From positions 1-38,883 of the forward strand of contig NZ_KB905869.1 in the NCBI RefSeq assembly GCF_000381065.1: a stretch of 38,883 nt of DNA, written 5' to 3'. The position numbers were made by a program, and so were the translations under genes. Source of the DNA: Propionispira raffinosivorans DSM 20765 (lineage in GTDB: Bacteria; Bacillota; Negativicutes; Selenomonadales; Selenomonadaceae). Numbering within the stretch: position 1 is the stretch's first letter; the number at the start of each line of letters is the position of its first letter. This document shows, one piece after another, positions 26,113-35,113 of the stretch. Under the pieces are notes generated by a model. It had not been told where the DNA came from. It saw nothing but the letters and a program-made list of their open reading frames with translations, and made no database searches.

Positions 26113-28125
26113 TTGCAAGTTAAGAATGTACGAACAAAATTTCTTATTATTTTATTACCATTATTTATTCTGAGTTTCATCATTTTATCAGCTATTAGTT
26201 ATTCTCTGGCGCATACTGCTCTTTTAAATGATGCTGATAAAATCGCCCGCAGCCTCGGTGATCAAATTGCTGCCGATATCAAAAACGAGATGTCTGAACC
26301 AATAATTCGTCTGGATGATCTCGCCAAAAACCAGTACCTCATTCACGGGGATGATGCCACTCGTCAAGTCCTCTTAACAACACCAAAATCCAACACCAGT
26401 AATGTTGCTCAATATTTTTATACCGATATTAATGGTCAGGCCATTCGTGATGATGGCAAACATTTAGATCGCGGTGACCGTGATTATATCAAAATACCAA
26501 AACAAACGCAAAAGCCTTATATCGCGGCACCATTTTTAGGTGAATCCACGGGGAAACTCATGACGATGATGACGCGCCCCGTTTTTGAAAATGGAACCCT
26601 GGTTGGTTTTGTCATGGCCTCGGTAAATCTTGACAGTCTTTCCAAACTGGTCGAAAAAGTTTCCTTTTTTGATACTGGTTATGCTTATTTAGCGGATAGT
26701 TCCGGCATTGTCATCGGCTACAGCCAACGGCCAGAATATGTTGGCAAACTGGATCTAACAAAAAAAGATATTGAAGGCGGCGGTCAGGTTGATGATCGCC
26801 TGATTGCTGGATTTAAAAAAGCGATGGAGACAAAGCAGCAAACATCCAGTGACTACAAAAGCACAGATGGTGTCGAAAATATAGCTGTCATTACCCCGAT
26901 TGAACTAGATGGTCGTACTTGGGCTGTTATTGCAGCAGCTCCACGCACTGAAGTAGAGGGCGCTGCTGATCACCTATTCAAAATCATGGCCATTGTTTCT
27001 TTGCTAGCTATCTTATTGGCTGTTTTCGTCATATTTTATTTTGCCAAACGCATCGCTGCACCAATTGAGGCCATTCGCGATGAATGTAATATTTTAAATT
27101 CCGGTGATCTCAGGCAAAATGATTTAACGATCAACAGCCATGATGAAATCGGCCAGCTCGCACAAGGTTTTAATACAATGCGCCAAACATTACGAGCACT
27201 ACTAAAAAAAGTACAATCACAAACAGAACAAGTCGCAGCTTCGAGTCAAGAATTAACCGCCAGTGCCCACCAATCTTCAGAAGCTGCAAATCAAGTTGCA
27301 ATCTCCATCACTGACATCGCAGCCGGCGTGGAAACACAGTCGTCCTCTTCAAAAAAAATTCGAGGTATATCAGAAAACATTTCAACAAATACCGATGCCT
27401 TAACACAAAAAACGCAAAAAATAGCAGATAATGCTAAAACAACAACTTTACAGGCTGAAACGGGACGAAATTCAATTGCAAAAGTCGTTGAACAAATGCA
27501 GCAAATTACCATTGGCACAAAAACAATTGAAACCGCCATCGAGGATCTTGCCAAAGGTTCAGATGAAATTGGCAACATCGTTGAACTCATTTCCAATATA
27601 GCCGGTCAAACCAACTTACTCGCTCTCAATGCAGCGATTGAGGCAGCTCGAGCTGGTGATGCCGGGCATGGATTTGCGGTTGTCGCTGAAGAAGTACGAA
27701 AATTAGCCGAAGAATCGGAACGGTCTTCTAAACAAATTGCTGAACTTGTTAAGAAAAACCAAGTTGGCATGAGTCAAGCAGTTGAAGCCAGTCGTGATGG
27801 CTCAAAAAATGTGCAGCTTGGTATTGATACCGTAAAATCTGCGGATGAAGTCTTTAAAAGTATTGTTATTGCCATTGAAACGCTATCACGTGAAATTATT
27901 GATGTTTCAAAGGCTATTGAAACCATGGCCGCAGGCAATGCAACCATGCTCTCATCCATTCAAGATATCGATCAAATCAGCACGAAAAATTCAGATGATG
28001 CACAATCTGTTTCCGCTGCAACAGAAGAACAATCTGCCTCAATGCAGGAAATTGCTTCCGCCAGCCAAAACCTCGCCACCCTCGCTAGTGATTTACAATC
28101 CGAAGTATCAAAATTCAAAGTATAA
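26113..28125 (+). CDS. Methyl-accepting chemotaxis protein with periplasmic Cache sensor
   Basis: This 670-residue chemoreceptor has a first membrane helix near residues 9-31, a large extracytoplasmic double-Cache-type sensor (about 35-285), a second helix ([20 protein letters not shown]), a HAMP segment and a long cytoplasmic coiled-coil signalling domain. The hairpin tip reads [20 protein letters not shown], the CheA/CheW contact region. No C-terminal CheR-binding pentapeptide is seen. The ligand is unknown; Cache domains often bind amino or carboxylic acids. A TTG at 26113 is chosen as start because GAGGAG lies at the right distance; a GTG at 26104 in frame overlaps it. No che genes are nearby. 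Confidence 0.92.
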   Translation: MQVKNVRTKFLIILLPLFILSFIILSAISYSLAHTALLNDADKIARSLGDQIAADIKNEMSEPIIRLDDLAKNQYLIHGDDATRQVLLTTPKSNTSNVAQYFYTDINGQAIRDDGKHLDRGDRDYIKIPKQTQKPYIAAPFLGESTGKLMTMMTRPVFENGTLVGFVMASVNLDSLSKLVEKVSFFDTGYAYLADSSGIVIGYSQRPEYVGKLDLTKKDIEGGGQVDDRLIAGFKKAMETKQQTSSDYKSTDGVENIAVITPIELDGRTWAVIAAAPRTEVEGAADHLFKIMAIVSLLAILLAVFVIFYFAKRIAAPIEAIRDECNILNSGDLRQNDLTINSHDEIGQLAQGFNTMRQTLRALLKKVQSQTEQVAASSQELTASAHQSSEAANQVAISITDIAAGVETQSSSSKKIRGISENISTNTDALTQKTQKIADNAKTTTLQAETGRNSIAKVVEQMQQITIGTKTIETAIEDLAKGSDEIGNIVELISNIAGQTNLLALNAAIEAARAGDAGHGFAVVAEEVRKLAEESERSSKQIAELVKKNQVGMSQAVEASRDGSKNVQLGIDTVKSADEVFKSIVIAIETLSREIIDVSKAIETMAAGNATMLSSIQDIDQISTKNSDDAQSVSAATEEQSASMQEIASASQNLATLASDLQSEVSKFKV

Positions 28126-28134
28126 TTTTCAATC

Positions 28135-28185
28135 ACGAAACGCAGAAGTCCCCGGTTCAAAGAACCGGGGACTTCTGCGTTTCGT
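28135..28185. repeat. Perfect 24-bp inverted repeat with 3-nt loop
   Basis: Positions 28135-28158 and 28162-28185 are exact reverse complements around AAA. It lies between the convergent chemoreceptor and aminotransferase genes. There is no real T-run on either side, so it is not a textbook terminator, though such a stem would block polymerase or exonucleases. Its length and perfection also fit a dispersed palindromic repeat. Confidence 0.85.
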
Positions 28186-28194
28186 AAATATATT

Positions 28195-29403
28195 CTACAC
28201 TATGTCATTGTCATCTACTTTCTGCAAAAAAGCTTCGATTCGGTCCAGCCCGATTTTAATATTTTCTAATTTAATAGCGTAAGAAAGTCGAATATACCCC
28301 GTCACACCAAACCCAGTACAAGGAACCACTGCAACATTTACTTTTTCAAGCATTGCTTTTGCAAATACATCTGCATTAAGAATCGTAATACCATCTATAC
28401 TCTTGCCTATAAGTTGTGAAATATTCACCATAAGGTAAAAAGCTCCATTTGGAACAATACAAGATAAATACTGGATTGATTGGATTCTCTCAACAATATA
28501 GTTTCGTCTGCTGACAAACTGTGTAATCATTTCATGAATTAGCGATTGATCGCCACTAATAGCAGCTTCCGCGGCTTTTTGAGCAATTGAATTGGGATTT
28601 GCTGTTTCATGGCTTTGAATATTCGACATAATTTTTGCTATCGCAGTATTTGATGCGGTATAACCGATACGCCAGCCTGTCATAGCATAGGTTTTTGATA
28701 CCCCATTCACTAAAATGGTATTATTTTTGATTTTTTCATTAAGTGAAGCAATACTAACATGTGTATAATCTTCATAGAGGAATTTTTCATAGATTTCATC
28801 GGATATAATAAATAAATCATGTTCAATCGCCAATGTCGCAATTTTTTCCAAATCAGCTCTTTCATAAACCTGACCACTAGGATTATTTGGACTGTTGATT
28901 AATATGGCTTTTGTTTTGTCTGTAATCTGCGCTTGAATCTGTTTTACATTCATTTTAAAATTATTTTTTGCATCCATATTGACCATTACAGGGATAGCTC
29001 CGGCTAATTTTATAATTTCCGGATAACTGACCCAATAAGGCGAAAATAAAATGATTTCATCACCAGGGTTACAGATCGCTTGGAATGCATTAAGCAACGA
29101 ATGTTTTGCACCATTACTTACCACTATATTGGCTGGTACATACTCCAAATCGTTATCTTTCTTGAGTTTGTTACAAATCACCTGTTTTAATTCCAAAGTG
29201 CCTGAGGCCGGAGTATATTTGGTAAATCCACTTTGAATGGCTTCAATAGCTGCTTTTTTTATATAATCTGGTGTATCAAAATCGGGTTCCCCTGCACCAA
29301 AACTTATTATATCAATACCTTGCTTTTTCATTTTTTTCGCCAATGTATCAATTTCCAAAGTCGGTGATGGCTTAATTTCTAATCCTTTTTTTGATAAAAT
29401 CAT
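28195..29403 (-). CDS. Class I aminotransferase, aspartate aminotransferase-like
   Basis: This 402-residue PLP enzyme of fold type I begins with SKKGLEIKPSPTLEIDTLAK, as in the AspC/AatA group of Firmicutes. It has SFGAGEPDFDTP, the INSPNNPSGQVY asparagine motif, IISDEIYEKF and the PLP lysine in GVSKTYAMTGWRIGY (Lys237). It most likely transaminates aspartate with 2-oxoglutarate, though prephenate or aromatic substrates are possible in this subgroup. GAGG lies about 12 nt before the ATG, a weak site. It is a single gene. Confidence 0.88.
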   Translation of the reverse strand: MILSKKGLEIKPSPTLEIDTLAKKMKKQGIDIISFGAGEPDFDTPDYIKKAAIEAIQSGFTKYTPASGTLELKQVICNKLKKDNDLEYVPANIVVSNGAKHSLLNAFQAICNPGDEIILFSPYWVSYPEIIKLAGAIPVMVNMDAKNNFKMNVKQIQAQITDKTKAILINSPNNPSGQVYERADLEKIATLAIEHDLFIISDEIYEKFLYEDYTHVSIASLNEKIKNNTILVNGVSKTYAMTGWRIGYTASNTAIAKIMSNIQSHETANPNSIAQKAAEAAISGDQSLIHEMITQFVSRRNYIVERIQSIQYLSCIVPNGAFYLMVNISQLIGKSIDGITILNADVFAKAMLEKVNVAVVPCTGFGVTGYIRLSYAIKLENIKIGLDRIEAFLQKVDDNDIV

Positions 29404-29602
29404 AATTCAATCAATCCTCGCAAATTTTTATTATTAAAATAGCATTACAGTATAACTATACAATATTACGCTATTTTTTTCTATTAGTTTACCATTATAG
29501 GAAATATAGTATTTTAGAATGAAACAAATGTTTTCTTATATTGGATATCGGAAATATATAGCAGCAAACTATTGGAACTTTTCTCTTTATCTTACTGCAT
29601 AA

Positions 29603-29658
29603 AATAAAATAGACCCTATAGTCGACGCGTTTCAGTGTCTGTCCCATAAGATCTATTT
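29603..29658 (-). terminator. Probable terminator of the two-component operon
   Basis: On the minus strand AAATAGATCTTAT pairs with ATAGGGTCTATTT through several G.U pairs, followed by TATTTT. It lies just after the kinase stop codon. The 25-nt loop (GGGACAGACACTGAAACG and so on) is long for a terminator. Confidence 0.5.
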
Positions 29659-29667
29659 CAGGTTTTT

Positions 29668-30975
29668 CTAGTCCTGCTGTTTTGATTTTTTCAATTCAAT
29701 GATAAAGGCAGCACCCTCACCAATTTTACTTTCAATATAAAGTTCTCCATCATGCAGATTTACAATATCACGGGCAATTGCCAGACCTAATCCATTCCCC
29801 CCTGAATCCCTTGATCGGGCCCGATCGACACGATAAAATCGATCGAAAACTTTATGTTGATCAGGCAAAGAAATGCCAATCCCTGTATCTCGAACCATAA
29901 TGCGAATTTTATTTTTTTCAAATTCCCCATCAACTTTTACGGTAACAACACCATTACTGGGTGTGTATTTCAATGCGTTATCAATCAAAATAATCAAAAG
30001 CTGCTTAATTCGCTGTATATCGGCACGAATGAAAATCGATTCCTGTTTTACAAAAAACAAGTTAATATGTTTTTCGTCCGCGAGTGGCTGCATTTTACGA
30101 ACGACTTCATGTATGGCCTCTATCAAATCAAATTTTTCAGTCACCAGCTTAAACGTTTGATTTTCACTGCGAGCAACCAGAAGCAAATCTCCCACGAGTT
30201 TTGTCATCTTTTTAACTTCATCGCGCATATCTGCAATTACCTGTCGTAAAAAAGGAGAAACAATCGATGCATCATTTCCTAGAACATCTACCGACGCCAT
30301 AACTACACTAAGTGGTGTCCTTAGTTCATGTGATGCATCAGCCGCAAACTGCCGTTGCCGTTCATAGGCTTCCTTTAAAGGTATAATAGCTTTGCCCGCC
30401 ATGATATGTCCGGCAAAATTTGCCACAATAAATGCTAAGAGCGAAAGCAATCCCAAAATCAAAGTTGCTTTACGTAACCCATTGTATACGGATGCAACAT
30501 CTTTCCCTACGTAAACCATTCCCCTGTTTTCACCATCAATAATAATCGGTTTTGCCGCCATCAATACTTTATATTCATATTTAAAATTATGCGTATTGGT
30601 AAATTCCATGATCTGATCATCTGGAACGTTCCACTTTTGAATCGCTTCCAAAATAAGCGGTTCAAGAATCGGTACAGCACGGGAATAATTGATCAATTTC
30701 CCGTGATTATCAAAAGCATAAAAATAGAGACGTCCATTGCTGGCTTTGTAGTCTTCACTATCATCTGCTAAAGAGCCATGACGCTGCAACAAAATAATTT
30801 CTTCATTTAAGACATCTTCCGTCGTATCTAAAACCTCACGTTCCTGCTCGGAAGTAATAGACCATTCCATACTCTCATGCATTCCAAACACTAAGAGAAG
30901 TAGAAAGAAAAACATCATAAGTGAATAAAACATAGTCAATCTTCGTCTGGTTTGACCAAACATATTCAAAGACAT
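29668..30975 (-). CDS. Two-component sensor histidine kinase
   Basis: The 435-residue kinase has a first membrane helix at about 14-32, an extracytoplasmic sensor of about 130 residues with no recognised fold, and a second helix near 168-190. The catalytic core has the H box SHELRTPLSVV, N box IDNALKYTP, G1 DTGIGI, F box FDRFYRVDRA and G2 GGNGLGLAIA. It should autophosphorylate on the H-box histidine and pass phosphate to the adjacent regulator. The ATG at 30975 has AGGGGGAT very close (2-3 nt), so a second ATG at 30963 is an alternative start. It is six bases downstream of the regulator gene. The signal is unknown. Confidence 0.92.
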   Translation of the reverse strand: MSLNMFGQTRRRLTMFYSLMMFFFLLLLVFGMHESMEWSITSEQEREVLDTTEDVLNEEIILLQRHGSLADDSEDYKASNGRLYFYAFDNHGKLINYSRAVPILEPLILEAIQKWNVPDDQIMEFTNTHNFKYEYKVLMAAKPIIIDGENRGMVYVGKDVASVYNGLRKATLILGLLSLLAFIVANFAGHIMAGKAIIPLKEAYERQRQFAADASHELRTPLSVVMASVDVLGNDASIVSPFLRQVIADMRDEVKKMTKLVGDLLLVARSENQTFKLVTEKFDLIEAIHEVVRKMQPLADEKHINLFFVKQESIFIRADIQRIKQLLIILIDNALKYTPSNGVVTVKVDGEFEKNKIRIMVRDTGIGISLPDQHKVFDRFYRVDRARSRDSGGNGLGLAIARDIVNLHDGELYIESKIGEGAAFIIELKKSKQQD

Positions 30976-30981
30976 ATCCCC

Positions 30982-31653
30982 CTAAACTTCCAGTTTATAC
31001 CCCACACCACGAATCGTATGAATCATCGTTTTATCTTCACCCAGATCCAGTTTTTTACGCAAAAGCTTAACATACGAATCAATATTATTGGAGCTGACCT
31101 CGGATTCCAATCCCCAAATCCGATCCAAAATAACATCTCGCGGCACAACCAGTCCCAGATTTTGAGCCAACAAATCAAAAATCTGAAATTCTCGCGGTGA
31201 TAGTTGGATCTCTTGTTCATTTTTACTAAGCACCTTAGCTGTTCTATTCAACGTAAATTGACCAATTCGCAAAATTTCCTGCTGAATTTTCTGATTGGTA
31301 CGACGCCCAAGAGCTCGAAGTCTCGCCAGTAATTCCTCAAATTCAAACGGTTTCACCAAATAATCATCTGCACCCGCATCCAGACCAGCTACCCGATCTT
31401 CTACCGCATCTCGCGCTGTTAAAATTAAAATCGCTTTTTCGTAACCAGCCACACGCAGACGCCGACAAACACTGATACCACTTTCAGTCGGCATCATCCA
31501 GTCTAAAATTAAAATGTCATATTCATCATAAACTGCATATTCATAAGCCATATCACCGCTGACAACCCACTCTACGGTAATTTTATTTTGTTCCAGCATA
31601 TATTTGATCAAATTACCTAATCTTTTATCGTCCTCTGCCAATAAAACACGCAT
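30982..31653 (-). CDS. OmpR/PhoB-family response regulator
   Basis: The 223-residue regulator has a receiver domain with acidic EDD (residues 7-9), phosphoacceptor Asp51 in ILDWMMP, and the conserved Lys in DYLVKPFEFEELLAR. The C-terminal winged helix DNA-binding domain has LSPREFQIFDLLAQN and SNNIDSYVKLLRKKLD. AAGGAG precedes the ATG. It is cotranscribed with the downstream histidine kinase. Targets are unknown; neither neighbour suggests one. Confidence 0.94.
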   Translation of the reverse strand: MRVLLAEDDKRLGNLIKYMLEQNKITVEWVVSGDMAYEYAVYDEYDILILDWMMPTESGISVCRRLRVAGYEKAILILTARDAVEDRVAGLDAGADDYLVKPFEFEELLARLRALGRRTNQKIQQEILRIGQFTLNRTAKVLSKNEQEIQLSPREFQIFDLLAQNLGLVVPRDVILDRIWGLESEVSSNNIDSYVKLLRKKLDLGEDKTMIHTIRGVGYKLEV

Positions 31654-31919
31654 CTACACCAAACTCCTTCGCTTGATAAACTTCTACTTCATAAATTATA
31701 CCGCATATTTCACTTTAGATACTATACTTTTTCAATTTAGCTGTAACATGCCGCGAAGGTAAACAAAAGTATATGCATAGTATATATACGGATCTTGAAA
31801 ATCCGCTGAAAAATTGATTCATTAACTTTTTTCCGGTGAATTTCCAATAGCATATTTACCTTAATCCAAAATTTTGCTATAGTTAGCATAAAATCCATTA
31901 CATCGTGAGGTTATATAAG

Positions 31920-32414
31920 ATGATGAATTGCAGTGGTTTTCCGCCCTCGGTCAATCAAGATTCAACAATTTTAATTCTCGGCTCTATGCCTGGGGTTCGA
32001 TCACTTGCTATGCAGCAATATTATGCCCATAAGCAAAATCGTTTTTGGCCGCTTCTATCAGTGATCCTTGCACAAGAGCCGCAGGTTAGCTACAAAGATT
32101 CTTTAGCCATGCTGCTAAGGAATCATATTGCCCTTTGGGATTCACTGGATCTTTGCCAACGTGATGGCAGCCTTGATACAGCGATAAAAGAAGAAATACC
32201 CAATGATTTTCCCACTTTTTTCAAAGAATATCCACAAATTCACAAGGTGTGTTTTAATGGTGCAGCAGCCTGCCGACTCTTTAAAAAACACTACAAAACC
32301 TTATTGGATGATTTGCATATCAAAACCATGACGTTACCATCTACCAGCCCCGCAAATGCACGCTGGACTTTAGAAAAGCTCCTGCCGGTCTGGCAGCAAG
32401 CACTGCTTAAATAA
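31920..32414 (+). CDS. DNA-deoxyinosine glycosylase of the uracil-DNA glycosylase superfamily
   Basis: The 164-residue protein matches the UDG family 6 (hypoxanthine-DNA glycosylase) group. It has the LILGSMPGVRSL motif near residue 22, QQYYAHKQNRFWPLL, the ALWDSL segment and the C-terminal LPSTSPANARW, which all line the base pocket in this family. It should remove deaminated adenine (and possibly uracil) from DNA to start base excision repair. The ATG at 31920 follows GAGG by 10 nt; another ATG is at 31923, and an in-frame GTG at 31905 overlaps the binding site. It is divergent from the two-component genes and monocistronic. Confidence 0.85.
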   Translation: MMNCSGFPPSVNQDSTILILGSMPGVRSLAMQQYYAHKQNRFWPLLSVILAQEPQVSYKDSLAMLLRNHIALWDSLDLCQRDGSLDTAIKEEIPNDFPTFFKEYPQIHKVCFNGAAACRLFKKHYKTLLDDLHIKTMTLPSTSPANARWTLEKLLPVWQQALLK

Positions 32415-32451
32415 AAAAACGAGCCCCCATTAAAAATGGGGGCTCGTTTTT
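32415..32451. terminator. Bidirectional terminator between the glycosylase gene and hcp
   Basis: A perfect 17-bp stem (AAAAACGAGCCCCCATT / AATGGGGGCTCGTTTTT) with a 3-nt loop lies between convergent stop codons. Confidence 0.92.
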
Positions 32452-32454
32452 CAA

Positions 32455-34104
32455 TTAAGCAGATTGTTCAGCAAAAAACAGTTTTATATCTTCTTCTACT
32501 GTACCAATACCAGCAATGCCAAAATTTTTAACCAAAACATCCACAACAGTCGGCGATAAGAATGCAGGAAGTGTTGGCCCAAGATGAATATTTTTTACCC
32601 CTAAGGATAAGAGTGCCAATAGTACAATAACTGCCTTTTGTTCATACCAAGCAATATTATAAATGATTGGTAAATCATTTATATCATCAAGGCCAAAAAC
32701 TTCTTTCAATTTCAGAGCAATCAATGCCAAAGAATATGAATCATTACATTGTCCAGCATCTAACACACGAGGTATTCCGCCAATATCACCTAACTCCAAT
32801 TTATTATATCTGTATTTTGCACACCCAGCCGTCAAGATAACTGTATCCTGTGGCAAAGCTTTAGCAAATTCAGCGTAATAATCTCTTGATTTCATCCGAC
32901 CATCACAACCAGCCATCACTACAAATTTTTTGATTGCACCGGATTTTACAGCTGCAACTACTTTATCAGCCAAAGCAATGACTTGATTGTAAGCAAATCC
33001 ACCAACAATCGAACCAGTTTCGATTTGTTTTGGTGCTGCGCAGCCTTTCGCCTGCTTTATAATCGCCGAAAAATCTTTTGCCTCACCAATCCCACCAGCA
33101 ATATGTGTGCAGCCAGGAAATCCAGCGGCTCCTGTTGTATAAATACGATCTTTATAACTGTCTTTAGGTGGAACAATGCAATTCGTTGTCATGAGAATCG
33201 GTCCGTTAAAACTTTCAAATTCTTCTTTTTGTTTCCACCATGCATTACCATAATTCCCGACAAAATGTTTATACTTTTTAAAAGCTGGATAATAATGTGC
33301 CGGCAGCATTTCAGAATGTGTATAAACATCCACACCTTGATTTTCGGTCTGCTGCAATAACATTTCAAGATCTTTTAAATCATGCCCTGATATTAAAATT
33401 CCGGGCTTATCACCAACACCAATATCAACTTTCGTAATTTCCGGATCGCCATAAGTAGTCGTATTTGCTTCATTTAACACTGCCATACCCGCAACGCCAA
33501 ATTTACCCGTTTCCATCGTCAAGGCAATGAGTTCATCTACCGATAAACGATCATCATGAATTTTAGTAAGTGCTTCTTGTAAAAATATATCAATTTCTTC
33601 CTTTTCAAAACCAAGGACATTCGCATGTTTCAGATAAGCCGCAATCCCCTTTAAGCCATAAACAATTAACTCACGCAGACTGCGAATATCTTCATTCGTT
33701 GTGGCTAAAACACCAACTGTTTTTGCTTTTTCAGCCATTTCCTCATGACTGTTGCTCTGCCAAATAGCCGCATCTGACAAATTGTGTATTTCACTCAACT
33801 GAGCTGCCAAATTTTTATTGAGAGCCATCGTTTCTTTTACGCATGCAGAAATCACAGCATCATCAAAATTTGCATTCGTAATGGTTGTAAACAAATTTGA
33901 AGACACAACATGATTTACAGCAGCATCCACTACTTTACCTTCCTGCCTTAAAGCCATTGTCACCTCCGAAAGCCCAATCGTTACATAACGCAGCAAATCC
34001 TGAATGTTAGAAACTTCCGCTTTTTTCCCGCATACACCAATTTTAGTACAGCCTGAGCACCCTGCCGTTTCTTGACATTGATAACAAAACATAGCATTTT
34101 CCAT
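32455..34104 (-). CDS. hcp: Hybrid cluster protein (hydroxylamine reductase)
   Basis: Hcp carries an Fe-S-O hybrid cluster and reduces nitric oxide and/or hydroxylamine, protecting anaerobes from nitrosative stress. The 549-residue protein has an N-terminal cubane motif at Cys7-X2-Cys10-X8-Cys19-X5-Cys25, the type found in strict anaerobes such as Desulfovibrio and unlike the enterobacterial spacing. Hybrid cluster ligands appear in [26 protein letters not shown] and [17 protein letters not shown] precedes the ATG. It is monocistronic; the reductase Hcr that partners it in enterobacteria is absent. A dyad upstream fits control by a CRP/FNR-family regulator. Confidence 0.95.
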   Translation of the reverse strand: MENAMFCYQCQETAGCSGCTKIGVCGKKAEVSNIQDLLRYVTIGLSEVTMALRQEGKVVDAAVNHVVSSNLFTTITNANFDDAVISACVKETMALNKNLAAQLSEIHNLSDAAIWQSNSHEEMAEKAKTVGVLATTNEDIRSLRELIVYGLKGIAAYLKHANVLGFEKEEIDIFLQEALTKIHDDRLSVDELIALTMETGKFGVAGMAVLNEANTTTYGDPEITKVDIGVGDKPGILISGHDLKDLEMLLQQTENQGVDVYTHSEMLPAHYYPAFKKYKHFVGNYGNAWWKQKEEFESFNGPILMTTNCIVPPKDSYKDRIYTTGAAGFPGCTHIAGGIGEAKDFSAIIKQAKGCAAPKQIETGSIVGGFAYNQVIALADKVVAAVKSGAIKKFVVMAGCDGRMKSRDYYAEFAKALPQDTVILTAGCAKYRYNKLELGDIGGIPRVLDAGQCNDSYSLALIALKLKEVFGLDDINDLPIIYNIAWYEQKAVIVLLALLSLGVKNIHLGPTLPAFLSPTVVDVLVKNFGIAGIGTVEEDIKLFFAEQSA

Positions 34105-34195
34105 TTGTCATACCTCCAAATATATTTTTTATTTTACACGGATCTGCTTAGGCAAATCAGTGGGAATACCTATTGCGTATCCAAGTCATACTATG

Positions 34196-34238
34196 ATTGT
34201 AATGGATTCTGTTGGATAAATATGTTGCTATTGCAACA
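34196..34238 (-). promoter_or_regulatory. hcp promoter with CRP/FNR-type activator dyad
   Basis: The perfect dyad TGTTGC-N4-GCAACA lies at 34223-34238. On the minus strand a TACAAT -10 lies at 34201-34196, predicting a start near 34189. The dyad centre is then at -41.5, the class II activator position. No -35 hexamer is needed in that arrangement. HcpR, a CRP/FNR-family regulator of hcp in many anaerobes, is a candidate, but its gene is not in the window. Confidence 0.6.
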
Positions 34239-34505
34239 CATTTATCTTTTATTTATCAAAAGAGTGCAACTATATTAAGTTTCGTAACTATTCTATATGG
34301 CAATCGTCATTCTTATATCCCACTTCTGGCAGACTCATAGGCTAGATGTAATTTCTTTAATACATATATATATCTTACCATATTTAATATAATAGGAGCT
34401 AAAATATTTGAATAGTCAGTTTTTATAACAAAAAAGAACACAGAGACTATAACAATATAATTATTACAACCTCTGTGTCTATTTTATGAATATGACCTAT
34501 TAAAT
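34239..34505. other. AT-rich spacer between the hcp promoter and the PII gene terminator
   Basis: Apart from the PII terminator (34431-34480) I see no gene, repeat or RNA in this stretch. Confidence 0.5.
34431..34480 (-). terminator. Terminator of the PII gene
   Basis: ACACAGAG (34438-34445) pairs with CTCTGTGT (34471-34478), with an AT-rich inner part that can extend the fold. On the minus strand TTCTTTTTTG follows. It lies about 30 bp after the PII stop codon. Confidence 0.7.
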
Positions 34506-34868
34506 TTAAATATGATTATCGACAATTGCATCACGGCCTTCTTCGCCTGTACGAATCTTCACCGCATTTTCTACTTTATAAACAAAAATCTTTCCATCAC
34601 CAATATGACCCGTACAGCAAACCTGTTTTACCACTTCAATAACACTAGCTGGCGGAACTTCGCACACGACAATCTCAACTTTCACCTTCGGATGCAGCGT
34701 AACCTCTACAGCGGTTCCACGATATACCTCTTTATGACCTTTGGATAATCCGCAACCATAGACATTGCTCACCGTCATCCCTGTAACTGCAATCTTATTT
34801 AAAGCTTCTTTCAAATCTTCCAGTTTTTCTGGGCGAGTAATGATTTCAATTTTATGAATCGTACACAT
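34506..34868 (-). CDS. Nitrogen regulatory PII-family protein
   Basis: PII proteins are trimers that bind ATP/ADP and 2-oxoglutarate and regulate nitrogen-related enzymes or transporters. The 120-residue protein has KIEIITRPEKLEDLKEAL, the T-loop entry GHKEVYRG and the nucleotide-binding GHIGDGKIFVYKVENAVKIRTGEEG. The residue aligned with the uridylylated Tyr51 of E. coli GlnB is valine (Val54 in YRGTAVEV), so control by GlnD-type uridylylation is unlikely. No amtB, glnA or nif gene is beside it, so its target is open. AGGAGG precedes the ATG. Confidence 0.9.
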   Translation of the reverse strand: MCTIHKIEIITRPEKLEDLKEALNKIAVTGMTVSNVYGCGLSKGHKEVYRGTAVEVTLHPKVKVEIVVCEVPPASVIEVVKQVCCTGHIGDGKIFVYKVENAVKIRTGEEGRDAIVDNHI

Positions 34869-34939
34869 ATTATTTTCCTCCTCTAATTACCCTGCTCGAT
34901 TTATTTTTATGATATAAAGCCTGTAAGCATCTATCATAA

Positions 34940-34999
34940 TGAAAAAGAAACTTATTTAAGCCATATGAAAATCATACGTACAACTTAAATAAGCTTCTT
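34940..34999 (-). terminator. Terminator of the decarboxylase beta-subunit operon
   Basis: CTTATTTAAG (34951-34960) pairs with CTTAAATAAG (34984-34993), extended outward with one mismatch (GAAA/TTTC). On the minus strand TTTCTTTTTC follows. It is about 115 bp after the beta-subunit stop codon. Confidence 0.65.
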
Positions 35000-35113
35000 T
35001 GCTTACCTGATTCATTTACTACTTATTTTATTTTTCAATATATCACTGATTGCATAAATTTACAATACTTTATCACATGAATATTGTATTTTTTTGTATT
35101 TTGATGCAGCAGT

